Of a DNA stretch of 64,000 bases, positions 1 to 9,310 are shown one piece after another. Positions within the stretch are counted from its first letter, which is position 1, and each line of letters begins with the position of its first letter. The notes beneath the pieces were generated by a model, which had not been told where the DNA came from, did no database searches, and saw only the letters and a program-made list of their open reading frames with translations. A program made the translations under genes and the position numbers. The stretch is from CAZJYI01 sp964550025 (GTDB lineage Bacteria; Verrucomicrobiota; Kiritimatiellia; UBA8416; CAYOBW01), in the NCBI GenBank assembly GCA_964550025.1, contig CAZJYI010000029.1, forward strand, positions 25,083 to 89,082. The letters run 5' to 3'.

Positions 1-1
1 C

Positions 2-3000
2 GTGGAGGTGTTCCTGAATGCCGACGGCGGGGCGATCACGTCCGGTGACTACGCGGGACTGTACGTCCTGGAAGAGCGCATCAAGCGCGACGGGGACCGC
101 GTGGACGTGGCCGCGTTGCGCCCCGGCGACAGTGTCGAACCGGACATCTCCGGCGGCTACGTCTTCCGCAAGGACAAGGCTGACCCGGACAAGCCGGAGT
201 TCAGGGCCGGGGGGGTGACGCTGCAGTGGGTCGAGCCGTCCGCCGACGAGCTGACCGAGCAGCAGAAGACATGGCTGAGCGACTACATAGACGACTTCTA
301 CGCGGCGTTGAACGGCGTGCGGTTCACGGACCCCGTGGAAGGCTATGCCCCCTACATCGATTCGGATAACTGGATTCGTGTGAACATCCTCAACATGTTC
401 ATGAAGAACATCGACTGGCCATCGCTCAGTACCTATTTTCACAAGGACCGCGGTGGGCCAATACGGCAGGGGCCGGCATGGGACTTCGACAGGTCCTCGG
501 AGTCCAAGGACGGCCGCGACGACGCCTACAACACCTGGAACGCCGGCGCCAGTTTCTTCTCCATGTACTGGTGGTCGCGCCTTTTCCAGGATGCGGACTT
601 CTGGCAGCGCTACATCGACACGTGGCAGCAATTGCGCGAGAGCACGCTTTCGGCGAGTAACGTCCTGGCGACGATCGACATACAGACGAACCAGATTGGC
701 AGTGCCGTCGCGCGTGACTATGCGCGATGGCCCGCGGCCAGCTACTCCGAACACCATCCGCGCACGGGCAGCAACGGGTTGGACGGCACGTGGCCGGGCG
801 AGGTCGCCTATCTCAAGTGGTGGCTCACCAACCGTCTTGCGTGGGTGGACAGCCAGATGGTGGACCGGCCCGCTTTCAGTCAGGACGGGGGTGCGATCGC
901 CCCGGGGTATGAGCTGACCATAACCGCCCCGCCCGACACGACCGTCTACTACACGCTCGACGGCACCGATCCGCGTCTGCCGGGCGGCAGTATCGGCCCC
1001 ACGGCCGTGCAGTACGTGCGGGGATCTCCCATCACCCTCACGCGGAACACGATGGTACGGGCGCGCGCGACCGATGGGAGCAGGTTCTATTCGGCACCCG
1101 GCGACGCTCCGTGGAGCGGTCTGACGGAGGCCGTGTTCGCGATCGGAACGCCGCGGCTCATTGTGTCGGAAATCATGTACAATCCCGGCCCGCCGGTCGG
1201 CTTGGAGACCAACGGCGGCTATAGGCGAACCGACTTTGAGTACGTGGAGATCCGCAACGAGAGCGACGAGGCGGTGGCCCTGGCGGGAGTCCGGTTCATG
1301 GAGGGGATCGATTTCGATTTTTCGTACGGCGGCCACATGACGCTGGCGCCGGGCGGCGTGGCCGTTGTCGTGAACAACCTTGGTGCTTTCGCGCTCCGCT
1401 ACCCGGACTGGGCGAACATGGTGATCGCGGGCGAGTACCGGGGGAACCTGGACGATTCAGGGGAGGAGGTCACGCTCGCGGGACCGCTGGGAGAGAGAAT
1501 CGCGAGCTTTACCTACAATGATCGGAGGGGGTGGCCGCCGGCTGCCGACGGGGCCGGTCACGCGCTCGTCCCGCTGGATGGGGTGGGGCAGGACGACGGT
1601 GCGCTCGACTACGGCCGCCACTGGCGCTGCAGCACCTACATCAACGGATCGCCGGGCCGCGTCAACCCCGATGCGATCACGGACGTCGTCATCAACGAGA
1701 TTGCCGCGCACACGGACTACCCGCCGCCGTTCTACTCGGATGATTGGATCGAGCTGTACAATTCGGCGCCGACGAACATTGCCCTGGGCGGCTGGTACCT
1801 GAGTGACGACGCCGCGGATCTGAAGAAATGGGCGATTCCCGCAACCAACGTCATTGCCGGGTCGGGCCTGAAGACATTCGACGAGGTCACCGGATTCCAC
1901 AACCCTACCAACACGGGGTTCGGCCTGAACAAGGCAGGGGAGGAGGTCTACGTGTCCTGCCTCCCTGGGAACGGGCGGGATCGCGTTGCCGATGCCGTGC
2001 GCTTCAAGGGCCAGGAGAACGGCGTGACGCTCGGGCGTCACACGGACGGCGGCGCGTTCTACCACAAGCTGGCACCGACTGCCGGCAGTCCCAATGCCGC
2101 CCCCGGGACGCACGTTCTCATCGAGGAACTGATGTATCACCCTGCCGACATGGTTCCCGGGCAGGACAACTCGGGGCACGAGTTCATCGAACTGCACAAC
2201 CCGCTTGCCCAGCCCGCGCCGCTGTGGAGCGACGGCGGGCCGTGGCGCGTCGACGGCGGCGTCGCCTACGCCTTCCCGCCCAACACGACCATTCCCGCTG
2301 GGGGACATCTGTTGCTGGTGCCCTTCGACCCGGAGACGAATGCCGTTGCGATGGCGTCCTTCACCGCCGCCTACGGTCCAACCAATGCGGACACCCGGAT
2401 GCTGGGGCCCTTCAGCGGCAAGCTTGGGAATCGAGGCGAGCGTGTTGCGCTCGAGAAACCGCAGTTGCCCGATGCGCCCGGCGACGGCATTTCCTGGTGC
2501 ATCGTCGATGAGGTAGTCTACTTCGACCGTTCGCCGTGGCCTTCGGCTGCCGACGGCATGGGGTCGGCGTTGCAGCGGCTTTCCCGGGAAGGGTGGGGCA
2601 ACGACCCGGCCCTCTGGATCGCGCTTCCGCCATCGCCCGGGCGGCGGAGAGCAAAGGCTGCGATTGCCGCGCCGGCCGACGGGGCGGACGTCTTCATCCC
2701 GTCCAGCACGATGGCCACGGTTGTTGCCGACGACGGCCAGCTCTCCGGAACGATCCGGTCCGTCGAACTGTTTGACGGTCCGGTCAGTCTCGGCGTGGAC
2801 ACGACGGCACCGTACGACTTCTCCCTGGCGGGGATCTCAACCCCGGGTGATCACACGCTGCATGCAGAAGCGATCGACGGGGCGGGAACCTACACGACTG
2901 CTGTCGTGCGACTCAACGTGTTGCGGTTAGGCGAAGGTGCCGTCTCCAACATCACGGACTACGGTGCGGTCGTGCACGGAGCGATTGCCGGCAGTGCCGC

Positions 3001-4606
3001 CGCGTCGCTCGATCTGTACTGGGGCGCGACGGACGGCGGGACCGATGCGGGGCAGTGGTCGGGCCACGTGTGCCTGGGAAACGTCAGCAATGCCGGCGCG
3101 TCGGCCTACATTGGGCCGCTGGACCCGGGCCGCACGTACTACTATCGTTTCCACGGACAAACGCGGTCCGGTGCCGGATGGTCCGTTGAAAGCCGGTCGT
3201 TCAGGACGGTTTCCTACGCCGCATGGCCGCACCAGATGATCGTTGCCCTGGCCGGCTATGACGGCGCGGCGAGTCTGACCGGATTCCCAGCCCTGGTGCG
3301 GTTGGGCCCGGCCATCGACGGGTTCGCGTATGGCCAGTTTGCCTCCGCGTCGGGGGGCGACCTGCGCTTTTCCGACGCCACCGGTTCCGTGGCGTTGCCG
3401 TTCGAGATAGAGGAATGGAACACGAACGGCGTTTCCAGCGCGTGGGTGCGGGTACCCACCTTGTCCGGCACAGGGACGGTCATTCGCGCGTACTGGGGCA
3501 ATGCCGAGGCGGCCGCACGGCCGCCCTCCACCACGAACGGAACGCTGTGGTCGGCGTTCGACGCCGTGTGGCACCTCGCCCCGTCCCTGGCGGACTCCGG
3601 ACCGTGGCGGCACGACGCCGTCGACCACGGTTCTTCCGATGATGCGGGAATCGTCGGGCGCGGCAGGCGCTTCGACGGGGCATCAGCCTACGTCGACCCG
3701 ACACTGAGCGCGGCATGGTACGGTGTGCGGGGTATGAGACTGACGTTGAGCGCCTGGGTGAGGGCCGACGCGCGGCAGCTTGGCACGGTCGTGGGGGCCT
3801 CGAGCAGTGGCCGCAACCTGTACATTCTGGCGTTCGCGGATCCTGAACAGCGGTTCCCGTTGTGGCAGTTCGGTGTCGAAGACCGGTATGATAGGCCGTT
3901 CCCGTTCACCCAGGGGGACTGGCAGCTCCTGACGCTCGTACTGGACAACGGCCAGGCCACGGCCTTCCTGGACGGTTCGGGGTCGGGTATCGGCAGCTAC
4001 GCGCCCTTTGCTCCCGAACGGCGACTCCTCGTTGGAACCATGAACACCCCTGCCGGCCGGACGGACTTCTTCAACGGCATGATCGACGAAGTCCGCGTGT
4101 CGACCGTGGCGCGGTCGGCGGACTGGGTGAGGGCGGAGTATCTCACCGTGGCTCAGAATGACCTTTTCACCCGGTATACGGTGACGCCCGGCCGGCTGTA
4201 CGACGGCGATTCGGACGGGATGCCCGACGAGTGGGAGAGGCTGCACTTCGGTGCCCCGGATACCGTGCCGGGCGGCCCGGCCGGGGACTGGGACGGTGAT
4301 GGGGCATCGAACCTTGCCGAGTACATCGGCGGCACCGACCCGACCAATGCGGCCAGTCGCTTCGTTCTCGGCGCAGGGCATACCGAAACGGGTGTGACCG
4401 TGACGTTGCCGACGGTGGTCGCCGTCCCGCCCTGGCACGAAGGTCTGACGCGCTACTATGATCTCTACAGAGCCGGAAGCCTGACCGGGTCAACCTGGCA
4501 GGCCGTTCCCGGCTTCATCGGTATCCCCGCCACCGGCGGAACGCTGGTCCACACGAACACCCCGGGCAACCGGCGGGTCTTTCGCGGGACGGTGCGGCTG
4601 GAATAG
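2..4606 (+). CDS. CotH-like / lamin-tail / DUF2341 / LamG secreted surface protein, 5'-truncated by the window edge
   Basis: The reading frame is open from the first base, so the true start lies upstream and 1534 residues are visible. Visible residues 1-290 match the CotH kinase-like fold (for example ending GPAWDFDRSS and the MYWWSRLF region). Residues about 300-380 carry a chitobiase/hexosaminidase C-terminal-type repeat (YYTLDGTDPR). Three lamin-tail domains follow at about 385-555, 560-700 and 705-890 (motifs IVSEIMYNPG, VVINEIAAH, LIEELMYHP). Then come an Ig-like segment, a fibronectin-like segment, a DUF2341 domain (FPALVRLG, about 1080-1180) and a LamG/concanavalin domain (about 1190-1390). 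The end has TSP3-like acidic repeats (DSDGMPDEWE, DWDGDGASN). CotH-family proteins are protein kinases in spore coats and occur in many secreted bacterial proteins; a role in surface phosphorylation here is only inference. Confidence 0.85.
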   Translation: MEVFLNADGGAITSGDYAGLYVLEERIKRDGDRVDVAALRPGDSVEPDISGGYVFRKDKADPDKPEFRAGGVTLQWVEPSADELTEQQKTWLSDYIDDFYAALNGVRFTDPVEGYAPYIDSDNWIRVNILNMFMKNIDWPSLSTYFHKDRGGPIRQGPAWDFDRSSESKDGRDDAYNTWNAGASFFSMYWWSRLFQDADFWQRYIDTWQQLRESTLSASNVLATIDIQTNQIGSAVARDYARWPAASYSEHHPRTGSNGLDGTWPGEVAYLKWWLTNRLAWVDSQMVDRPAFSQDGGAIAPGYELTITAPPDTTVYYTLDGTDPRLPGGSIGPTAVQYVRGSPITLTRNTMVRARATDGSRFYSAPGDAPWSGLTEAVFAIGTPRLIVSEIMYNPGPPVGLETNGGYRRTDFEYVEIRNESDEAVALAGVRFMEGIDFDFSYGGHMTLAPGGVAVVVNNLGAFALRYPDWANMVIAGEYRGNLDDSGEEVTLAGPLGERIASFTYNDRRGWPPAADGAGHALVPLDGVGQDDGALDYGRHWRCSTYINGSPGRVNPDAITDVVINEIAAHTDYPPPFYSDDWIELYNSAPTNIALGGWYLSDDAADLKKWAIPATNVIAGSGLKTFDEVTGFHNPTNTGFGLNKAGEEVYVSCLPGNGRDRVADAVRFKGQENGVTLGRHTDGGAFYHKLAPTAGSPNAAPGTHVLIEELMYHPADMVPGQDNSGHEFIELHNPLAQPAPLWSDGGPWRVDGGVAYAFPPNTTIPAGGHLLLVPFDPETNAVAMASFTAAYGPTNADTRMLGPFSGKLGNRGERVALEKPQLPDAPGDGISWCIVDEVVYFDRSPWPSAADGMGSALQRLSREGWGNDPALWIALPPSPGRRRAKAAIAAPADGADVFIPSSTMATVVADDGQLSGTIRSVELFDGPVSLGVDTTAPYDFSLAGISTPGDHTLHAEAIDGAGTYTTAVVRLNVLRLGEGAVSNITDYGAVVHGAIAGSAAASLDLYWGATDGGTDAGQWSGHVCLGNVSNAGASAYIGPLDPGRTYYYRFHGQTRSGAGWSVESRSFRTVSYAAWPHQMIVALAGYDGAASLTGFPALVRLGPAIDGFAYGQFASASGGDLRFSDATGSVALPFEIEEWNTNGVSSAWVRVPTLSGTGTVIRAYWGNAEAAARPPSTTNGTLWSAFDAVWHLAPSLADSGPWRHDAVDHGSSDDAGIVGRGRRFDGASAYVDPTLSAAWYGVRGMRLTLSAWVRADARQLGTVVGASSSGRNLYILAFADPEQRFPLWQFGVEDRYDRPFPFTQGDWQLLTLVLDNGQATAFLDGSGSGIGSYAPFAPERRLLVGTMNTPAGRTDFFNGMIDEVRVSTVARSADWVRAEYLTVAQNDLFTRYTVTPGRLYDGDSDGMPDEWERLHFGAPDTVPGGPAGDWDGDGASNLAEYIGGTDPTNAASRFVLGAGHTETGVTVTLPTVVAVPPWHEGLTRYYDLYRAGSLTGSTWQAVPGFIGIPATGGTLVHTNTPGNRRVFRGTVRLE

Positions 4607-4635
4607 CCCCGTCTGTTCAACTGCCGGGCTCGGGT

Positions 4636-5607
4636 TCAGTAGTCCCATTCGCAGATGTAGCCGTGCACGATCCACTGTTTGCCGGCGCCCCTTCCGCTTT
4701 CGCGGATGCCAAACAAAGCGTTGTTCCGGTGGTAGGCAAGGTAGTCGCCGGCTTTCTTTCTGCCCCCGTACGGTGCAGAGTGGCTTTTCCCGTCCAGCCA
4801 TACCCATTTGCTCCCCTTGGCCTTGGCGCCGACCCAAACGTTCGGTTCTTTCTTCTCCCCACATCTGTCCGCAATGGACTTGATGAGTTGCAGTTCAAGG
4901 GGCGATTCGACAATCGCAAGATGTCCTCCCACCTTCACGCACCGGCGTTGGGCCTCGCCCCATGTCACGCGTCCCGGGTAGTACATGTAGTGGTGCCCGT
5001 TCCACGCAACGGCATCTTCGGGCAGGCGAATACCCGTGTCCGGCGGTGTCGCGCCTCCTGCGTCGGGCTCGTCATGCCCTTTCACCTTCACTTCGGCCTC
5101 GGCCAGGATGAACTCGACGCGCTTCTTCTCCTCTTTCACGTTCAGGGCCAGATCCAGTTCTTCCCGGGCCGTGAGAGTCTTCATCAATCGTTCCAGGGCC
5201 GCGATGTAGTTCGGCGTGAAGTTGGCAATGGTCCGTGACTTCTCGGCGGTAGCCTTCTCCACGGCTTTCAGATACGAGGCCTGTACACTGCGCACAATCC
5301 GGGGAAGCGTGCCATCCGGTTCAGCCGGGACCGTCTTCTCCTGTTCAAAGCGTCGCTTCTCCGAGAGAGCCTGGAGCACGAGGTCGGGGTCGCCTTCCTG
5401 CTTCAGCACGGCGATGGCTTTGGCCAGAGACCTGGCGTACGTATCGAGGAGCTTGTTGAGTTTCAGGTCGTGGGCGTTCTGGATCTCTCGGACTTCCGTC
5501 TCGTAGGTCTGCTTGAGGGCATCGAGGGTGGGTTCTGCCGCTCTGGCAAGAGAGCAGAGTAGCCCGATCATGAGTACGGCCGGCGGAATAGGCATGTGTC
5601 TGTCCAT
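4636..5607 (-). CDS. Secreted coiled-coil protein with C-terminal C-type lectin-like domain
   Basis: This 323-residue protein begins at the ATG at 5607, chosen because GGAGGT (5615-5620 on the complement) sits 7 nt upstream and a signal peptide (VLMIGLLCSLARAAE) follows; an in-frame extension to 5703 lacks these. Residues about 25-185 are charged and helical, rich in heptad-like LxxxY and KxLxxL patterns, a type common in secreted planctomycete and lentisphaera proteins. After an acidic linker, about residues 205-323 form a C-type lectin-like domain: WGEAQRRC, GGHLAIVES, NVWVGAK, WVWLDG and a terminal YICEWDY. No EPN or QPD sugar-specificity triplet is visible, so carbohydrate binding is not assured. 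It converges on the upstream surface protein and diverges from hipBA. Confidence 0.85.
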   Translation of the reverse strand: MDRHMPIPPAVLMIGLLCSLARAAEPTLDALKQTYETEVREIQNAHDLKLNKLLDTYARSLAKAIAVLKQEGDPDLVLQALSEKRRFEQEKTVPAEPDGTLPRIVRSVQASYLKAVEKATAEKSRTIANFTPNYIAALERLMKTLTAREELDLALNVKEEKKRVEFILAEAEVKVKGHDEPDAGGATPPDTGIRLPEDAVAWNGHHYMYYPGRVTWGEAQRRCVKVGGHLAIVESPLELQLIKSIADRCGEKKEPNVWVGAKAKGSKWVWLDGKSHSAPYGGRKKAGDYLAYHRNNALFGIRESGRGAGKQWIVHGYICEWDY

Positions 5608-5741
5608 ATGCGGCACCTCCAGTAGCCGTATCCTAGGAAGATGCCAAGACACCGTCAAGCAAGTGGGCGAATGAACGCGGTCGGCGTGCAGGGCCTGCCG
5701 CATCCGAACGCGAGTTTCTTCTGCAGGGAGGTTGACTTTGT

Positions 5742-5757
5742 GTACAATATATTATAC
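5742..5757. promoter_or_regulatory. Near-palindromic AT-rich operator/promoter of hipBA
   Basis: The 16-mer GTACAATATATTATAC is a perfect dyad except for one mismatched pair (5745/5754). It follows a TTGACT (-35-like) at 5732-5737 and lies in an AT-rich island in otherwise GC-rich DNA. HipB-type antitoxins bind short palindromes and repress their own operon, so this is the expected place for an autoregulatory site. The exact -10 hexamer is ambiguous (TTATAC would give a short 14-nt spacer). Confidence 0.5.
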
Positions 5758-5792
5758 GTTAAGCGGCGTATTGAGTGATATTATTAGATTTA

Positions 5793-6143
5793 ATGTATAT
5801 GAGCGCTAGAAACAAAAGGCTCCCGATTCCCGTTCGTCGGGCTTTGGCGAAGCTTGGCGAGGACATCCGTGATGCGCGTCGTCGTCGCCGCATACAGGTC
5901 AAGGTGATGGCGGAGCGGGCCTCTATTACCCGCTCCACCCTCTGTCGCGTAGAAAAGGGGGACGCTGGCGTTTCACTGGGGATCTACGCTACGGTGCTGT
6001 TCGTCCTCGGCATGCTTGACCGGCTGTCGGATATTGCCGATGCCTCGCACGATCAGCTTGGCTTGGCCCTGGAAGCGGAGGCACTGCCCAAGAGAATTAG
6101 GCATTCAGCGTCCCGTCATGCCGGGGCCGGGACGGAATCGTGA
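5793..6143 (+). CDS. hipB: HipB-like XRE-family antitoxin/transcriptional regulator
   Basis: This small (about 116 residue) basic protein has a helix-turn-helix of the XRE/Cro type: LGEDIRDARRRRRI, VKVMAERASITRSTLCRVEKGD, VSLGIYATVLFVLG. The pattern 'registered helix, RSTLxRxEKGD, GxYAxVLFVLG' is typical of HipB antitoxins. It ends inside a GTGA overlap with the HipA-like gene, implying translational coupling. It would neutralise HipA by binding it and repress the operon through the palindrome just upstream. The start is uncertain: GTG 5775, ATG 5793 and ATG 5799 are all in frame and none has a clear ribosome binding site. Confidence 0.8.
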   Translation: MYMSARNKRLPIPVRRALAKLGEDIRDARRRRRIQVKVMAERASITRSTLCRVEKGDAGVSLGIYATVLFVLGMLDRLSDIADASHDQLGLALEAEALPKRIRHSASRHAGAGTES

Positions 6144-7366
6144 GTGACGAAGTGCTTGTCTATGTGGATCAGGGAGGAGTTCCGCTCCGCGTGGGCAAGC
6201 TGTGGGCGCGCAATCGTCGGGGCCGGCAAAGCGCCACATTCGAATACGCTGGGGCGTGGCTCGCCAATCCCAGTCACTTCGCCCTGGAACCCGCGCTCGC
6301 AGTCGGGCCGGGGCCTCATCACACACACGACCCCGCGGCGCTCTTCGGCGCTCTCAGTGACTCCGCTCCCGACCGCTGGGGGCGCATGCTGATGCGGCGC
6401 GCGGAGCGTCGTCTGAGTGCCGCGGAAGGGCGAACGCCCAGCTCGCTCCAGGAGATCGACTACCTGCTGAGGGTACATGATCTGTCCCGTCTCGGTGCTC
6501 TCCGCTTTGCATCCACGGAAGGAGGTCCCTTCCTGGCCCCGAGCACAAAGTCTACGATCCCGCCCCTCGTTGAGTTGCCGAGACTGCTGGCGGCCTCCGA
6601 ACACGTGATGTCGGACGAGGAGAGTTACGAAGATCTCCGTCTTCTTCTCGCACCGGGATCGTCCCTCGGAGGCGCCCGTCCCAAGGCTTCCGTACTGGAC
6701 GCGCAGGGGAGGCTCTCGATCGCGAAGTTCCCCAGCCGCACAGATGAATGGCCGACCGTGTTGTGGGAGGCCGTTGCGCTCTCGCTGGCACACCGCGCGG
6801 GCATTGCCGTTCCGGAGTGGTCGGTCAGAACGGTTGCCGAACGCCCGGTTCTCCTCCTCAAGCGATTCGACCGGGCCGGTGGTGTGCGTATCCCCTTTCT
6901 GTCCGCCATGAGCATGCTGGGCGCCAGGGATCACGAGACGCGCTGCTACCTGGAGATTGTCGACGCATTGCGGCGTTGGGGCGCCGCCCCGCGTCGGGAC
7001 ATGCATGCCCTCTTCCGGCGTATCGTCTTCAGCATCCAGATCTCCAATACCGACGATCATCTGCGCAATCATGCTTTCCTGTTCGAGCAACCTGACGGGT
7101 GGTGCCTTTCACCCGCCTACGACATCAACCCGACGCCTGTTGACGTGAAGCCGCGAATCCTGTCGACGCAGATTGACTTCGGCGACGGAACCGCTTCCCT
7201 CGAACTGGCGCTGAACGTGGCCGAGTACTTCGAACTCAAGCACAAAGACGCACGGCGCGTCGTGGCCGAGGTCAGAGATGCTGTTGGTCACTGGCGGGAA
7301 ACCGCTGCCGGCCTCGGCATCACCCCCCGCCAGATCGATCGAATGGCATCGGCATTCCGGGAATGA
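6140..7366 (+). CDS. hipA: HipA-like serine/threonine kinase toxin
   Basis: This 408-residue protein of normal HipA length starts at GTG 6140, overlapping the hipB stop by four bases. It has an N-terminal HipA-N1 region (about 1-110) and a kinase core. Key motifs are the glycine-rich SLGGARPK (175-182), a lysine in SIAKF (196), the catalytic segment SNTDDHLRN (302-310; D305 aligns with the catalytic Asp of the family D-x-H-x-x-N motif) and the metal-binding SPAYDINP (324-331). All are intact, so the kinase is predicted active. E. coli HipA phosphorylates glutamyl-tRNA synthetase and induces persistence; the target here is not known. Confidence 0.9.
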   Translation: MSDEVLVYVDQGGVPLRVGKLWARNRRGRQSATFEYAGAWLANPSHFALEPALAVGPGPHHTHDPAALFGALSDSAPDRWGRMLMRRAERRLSAAEGRTPSSLQEIDYLLRVHDLSRLGALRFASTEGGPFLAPSTKSTIPPLVELPRLLAASEHVMSDEESYEDLRLLLAPGSSLGGARPKASVLDAQGRLSIAKFPSRTDEWPTVLWEAVALSLAHRAGIAVPEWSVRTVAERPVLLLKRFDRAGGVRIPFLSAMSMLGARDHETRCYLEIVDALRRWGAAPRRDMHALFRRIVFSIQISNTDDHLRNHAFLFEQPDGWCLSPAYDINPTPVDVKPRILSTQIDFGDGTASLELALNVAEYFELKHKDARRVVAEVRDAVGHWRETAAGLGITPRQIDRMASAFRE

Positions 7367-7593
7367 CCGACACCCGATTTCTGGAGACCGGGCCTCCTTG
7401 CCGCTCGGACACAACGACGACACCAGCTAGCCAGAAGGCGATGGACGATTCGTGACTTCCTGACGTGGGCGAATGCATGAGCGGGACAGGCTCATATCGA
7501 GGAGGACGTGTTGACCTGGTCAAGCGGTGCCGAATCCGCACTTGCACTTCATCCGGGGCTGGCGCATCGGTTCCCAAAATGCCACACTGCGGC

Positions 7594-9207
7594 ATGCGTC
7601 GGATTCTGAAACAGCTAAGTCTGGTGATTGTGCTGGGGGTGAGCGGGTGGCTTCTGATTCCGGAGAAGGAAGAGGGCGGGGGCGACGGCGGAGAGGTGCG
7701 CGGCCCGGCTCCCTCCCGCCGAGACACCAAGTATGTCATCAAGGTGGCCTGTGGCGGGGCCTACCAGCCCGGAACTCAGCCGCACGGGCTCGACCTCACG
7801 CTGCAGGGGTTCACCAGGGTGGCCAGGGCCTATGAGCAGCGCTTCCCCGACACGCGCATCGAGATCCTCGTCGTCCCGGCCGTGCGCGAGTATCTCGTGA
7901 CACAGCTCGGCAGCGGGCAGGCGCCCGACATCATCAACGTCAACGTGGAGGATGTCTGGATCGATGTTCAGAAGGGATGGTACGTACCGCTGGACACGTA
8001 TCTCGAGGCGCCGAACCCCTTCGTGGCCGAGCTGGGCGATCCCGAGCTTCCCGGCGCGCGGCAGTGGTGGGACATGTTCATCTACCAGGCCATCAGCCGC
8101 GGCAAGGCGGCTCCCGACAACCGGAACTACTGCGTCACCTACGACATGGTGGAGACCGGTATCTACTACAACAAGACGCTGTTCGATGAGCTTGGCCTTG
8201 CCGTGCCGGAGACGTGGGAGGAGTTCGAGACCGTTTGCGGGCGCATCCGCGCCCACGGCAAGCTGCCGCTCCTGATGCACCTGGGCGCATTTCACGACTG
8301 GTGCACGGACCTGTTCTTCGACCAGCTCTACTACCCCCTGCTGCCCGGTATCGACCTGGTCCAGGACCCGGTGCGTGAGAAGTACCTCCAGGGCTACCTG
8401 GACTGGGATGAGATCGCGTTCCTGCATGGCAAGGGCTTCTTCCGGAGCACAGACCCGCGCTATCGCGAGTTGTGGCAGCTTATGCGCCGGCTCAAGGAAC
8501 ACACGAATGACGACCTGGTGTCCACGGATGCCCTGCGGGAGTTCGTGACCCAGCGGGCCGCCATGTTCTGGCAGTCGTCCGCGGTGACGTTTCGTTTCGC
8601 GGCCGATCCGGACCTCGGGTTTGAGTGGGGGGTCTTCTACCTGCCGCGTTTCACGAAGGAAACGTCGCGTTTTGCCTCCGGAGAGCCCATGTGCGTGATT
8701 GGTGGTTCGGCCAGCCAGTTCGAGGTGACCAACAGTGCCCTGGCCGATACCGACCCGGACCTGCCGATGGAGGAACGCATGGCGCGTTCGGAGCGGTTGA
8801 AGCGTGTCATCGGGTTTCTGCAGTTCATGTGTATCCCCGAGCAGTACGAGAAGATCGTCAACGAGTATCCCTGCTTTATGCCCAACGTTCACGGGGTCGA
8901 TGTCCTGCCGGAGCTCGAGCCGTTCGAGCGTATCCTCGAGCGCCGCTACACCACCACCAAGTGGATCTTCACCTTCGATCTGCGGTTCAGCGAAATCCAG
9001 ATGCGCATGCTGTCGCTCTACCTCGTGGACGGGATCGATCTTGACGAGTATCTTGAATGGCAAGACGGCAACCTGGCGGCGGCGGTGGCCAACCTGCGCC
9101 AGCGCAAGGAAATCGACCACGAACGCCTGGAGCGCGCGTGGGAGGCGAAGGCGGAGGTGAGGGCGGGGATGGGGGAGTTGCCGGTGCGGGGAGAGAGTGA
9201 TCAGTGA
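7594..9207 (+). CDS. Extracellular solute-binding protein of a sugar-type ABC importer
   Basis: This protein has about 537 residues from ATG 7594. That start was chosen because MRRILKQLSLVIVLGVSGW is a signal/anchor segment; the frame stays open back to 7465 and no start has a good ribosome binding site. There is no lipobox cysteine. The family-1 binding-protein fold is indicated by YEQRFPDTRIEILVVP, GSGQAPDIINVNVEDVW, ETGIYYNKTLFDELGL, PETWEEFETVC and FMCIPEQYEKIVNEYPC. It is longer than the usual 420-450 residues. It heads an operon with two permeases and its stop codon lies inside the first word of a repeat array (9196-9300). The substrate, likely a sugar or oligosaccharide, cannot be read from sequence. 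Confidence 0.85.
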   Translation: MRRILKQLSLVIVLGVSGWLLIPEKEEGGGDGGEVRGPAPSRRDTKYVIKVACGGAYQPGTQPHGLDLTLQGFTRVARAYEQRFPDTRIEILVVPAVREYLVTQLGSGQAPDIINVNVEDVWIDVQKGWYVPLDTYLEAPNPFVAELGDPELPGARQWWDMFIYQAISRGKAAPDNRNYCVTYDMVETGIYYNKTLFDELGLAVPETWEEFETVCGRIRAHGKLPLLMHLGAFHDWCTDLFFDQLYYPLLPGIDLVQDPVREKYLQGYLDWDEIAFLHGKGFFRSTDPRYRELWQLMRRLKEHTNDDLVSTDALREFVTQRAAMFWQSSAVTFRFAADPDLGFEWGVFYLPRFTKETSRFASGEPMCVIGGSASQFEVTNSALADTDPDLPMEERMARSERLKRVIGFLQFMCIPEQYEKIVNEYPCFMPNVHGVDVLPELEPFERILERRYTTTKWIFTFDLRFSEIQMRMLSLYLVDGIDLDEYLEWQDGNLAAAVANLRQRKEIDHERLERAWEAKAEVRAGMGELPVRGESDQ

Positions 9208-9300
9208 TCAGTTACCAGTTATCAGTTATTGGTTGTCAGTTGTCAGCGACCGATAACCAGCAACAAGTAGCCAATAGCGAATAACCAATAACCAGTAAAA
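9196..9300 (+). repeat. Word-repeat hairpin (CAGTTATCAG family) between binding-protein and permease genes
   Basis: Short related words (GATCAGT, TACCAGT, TATCAGT, TTGTCAG, then AACCAGC, ACCAATA, AACCAGT) fill this spacer. The second half is roughly the reverse complement of the first: GTTATTGGTT at 9225-9234 pairs perfectly with AACCAATAAC at 9283-9292. The binding-protein stop TGA is part of the array. The same family in the same orientation relative to transcription follows pstS of the second phosphate operon. Confidence 0.75.
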
Positions 9301-9310
9301 AATACCCAGA

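Noticed and set aside
7615..9120. 501-codon minus-strand frame opposite the binding protein
   Set aside because: The plus-strand product has clear family motifs; the antisense product has none.
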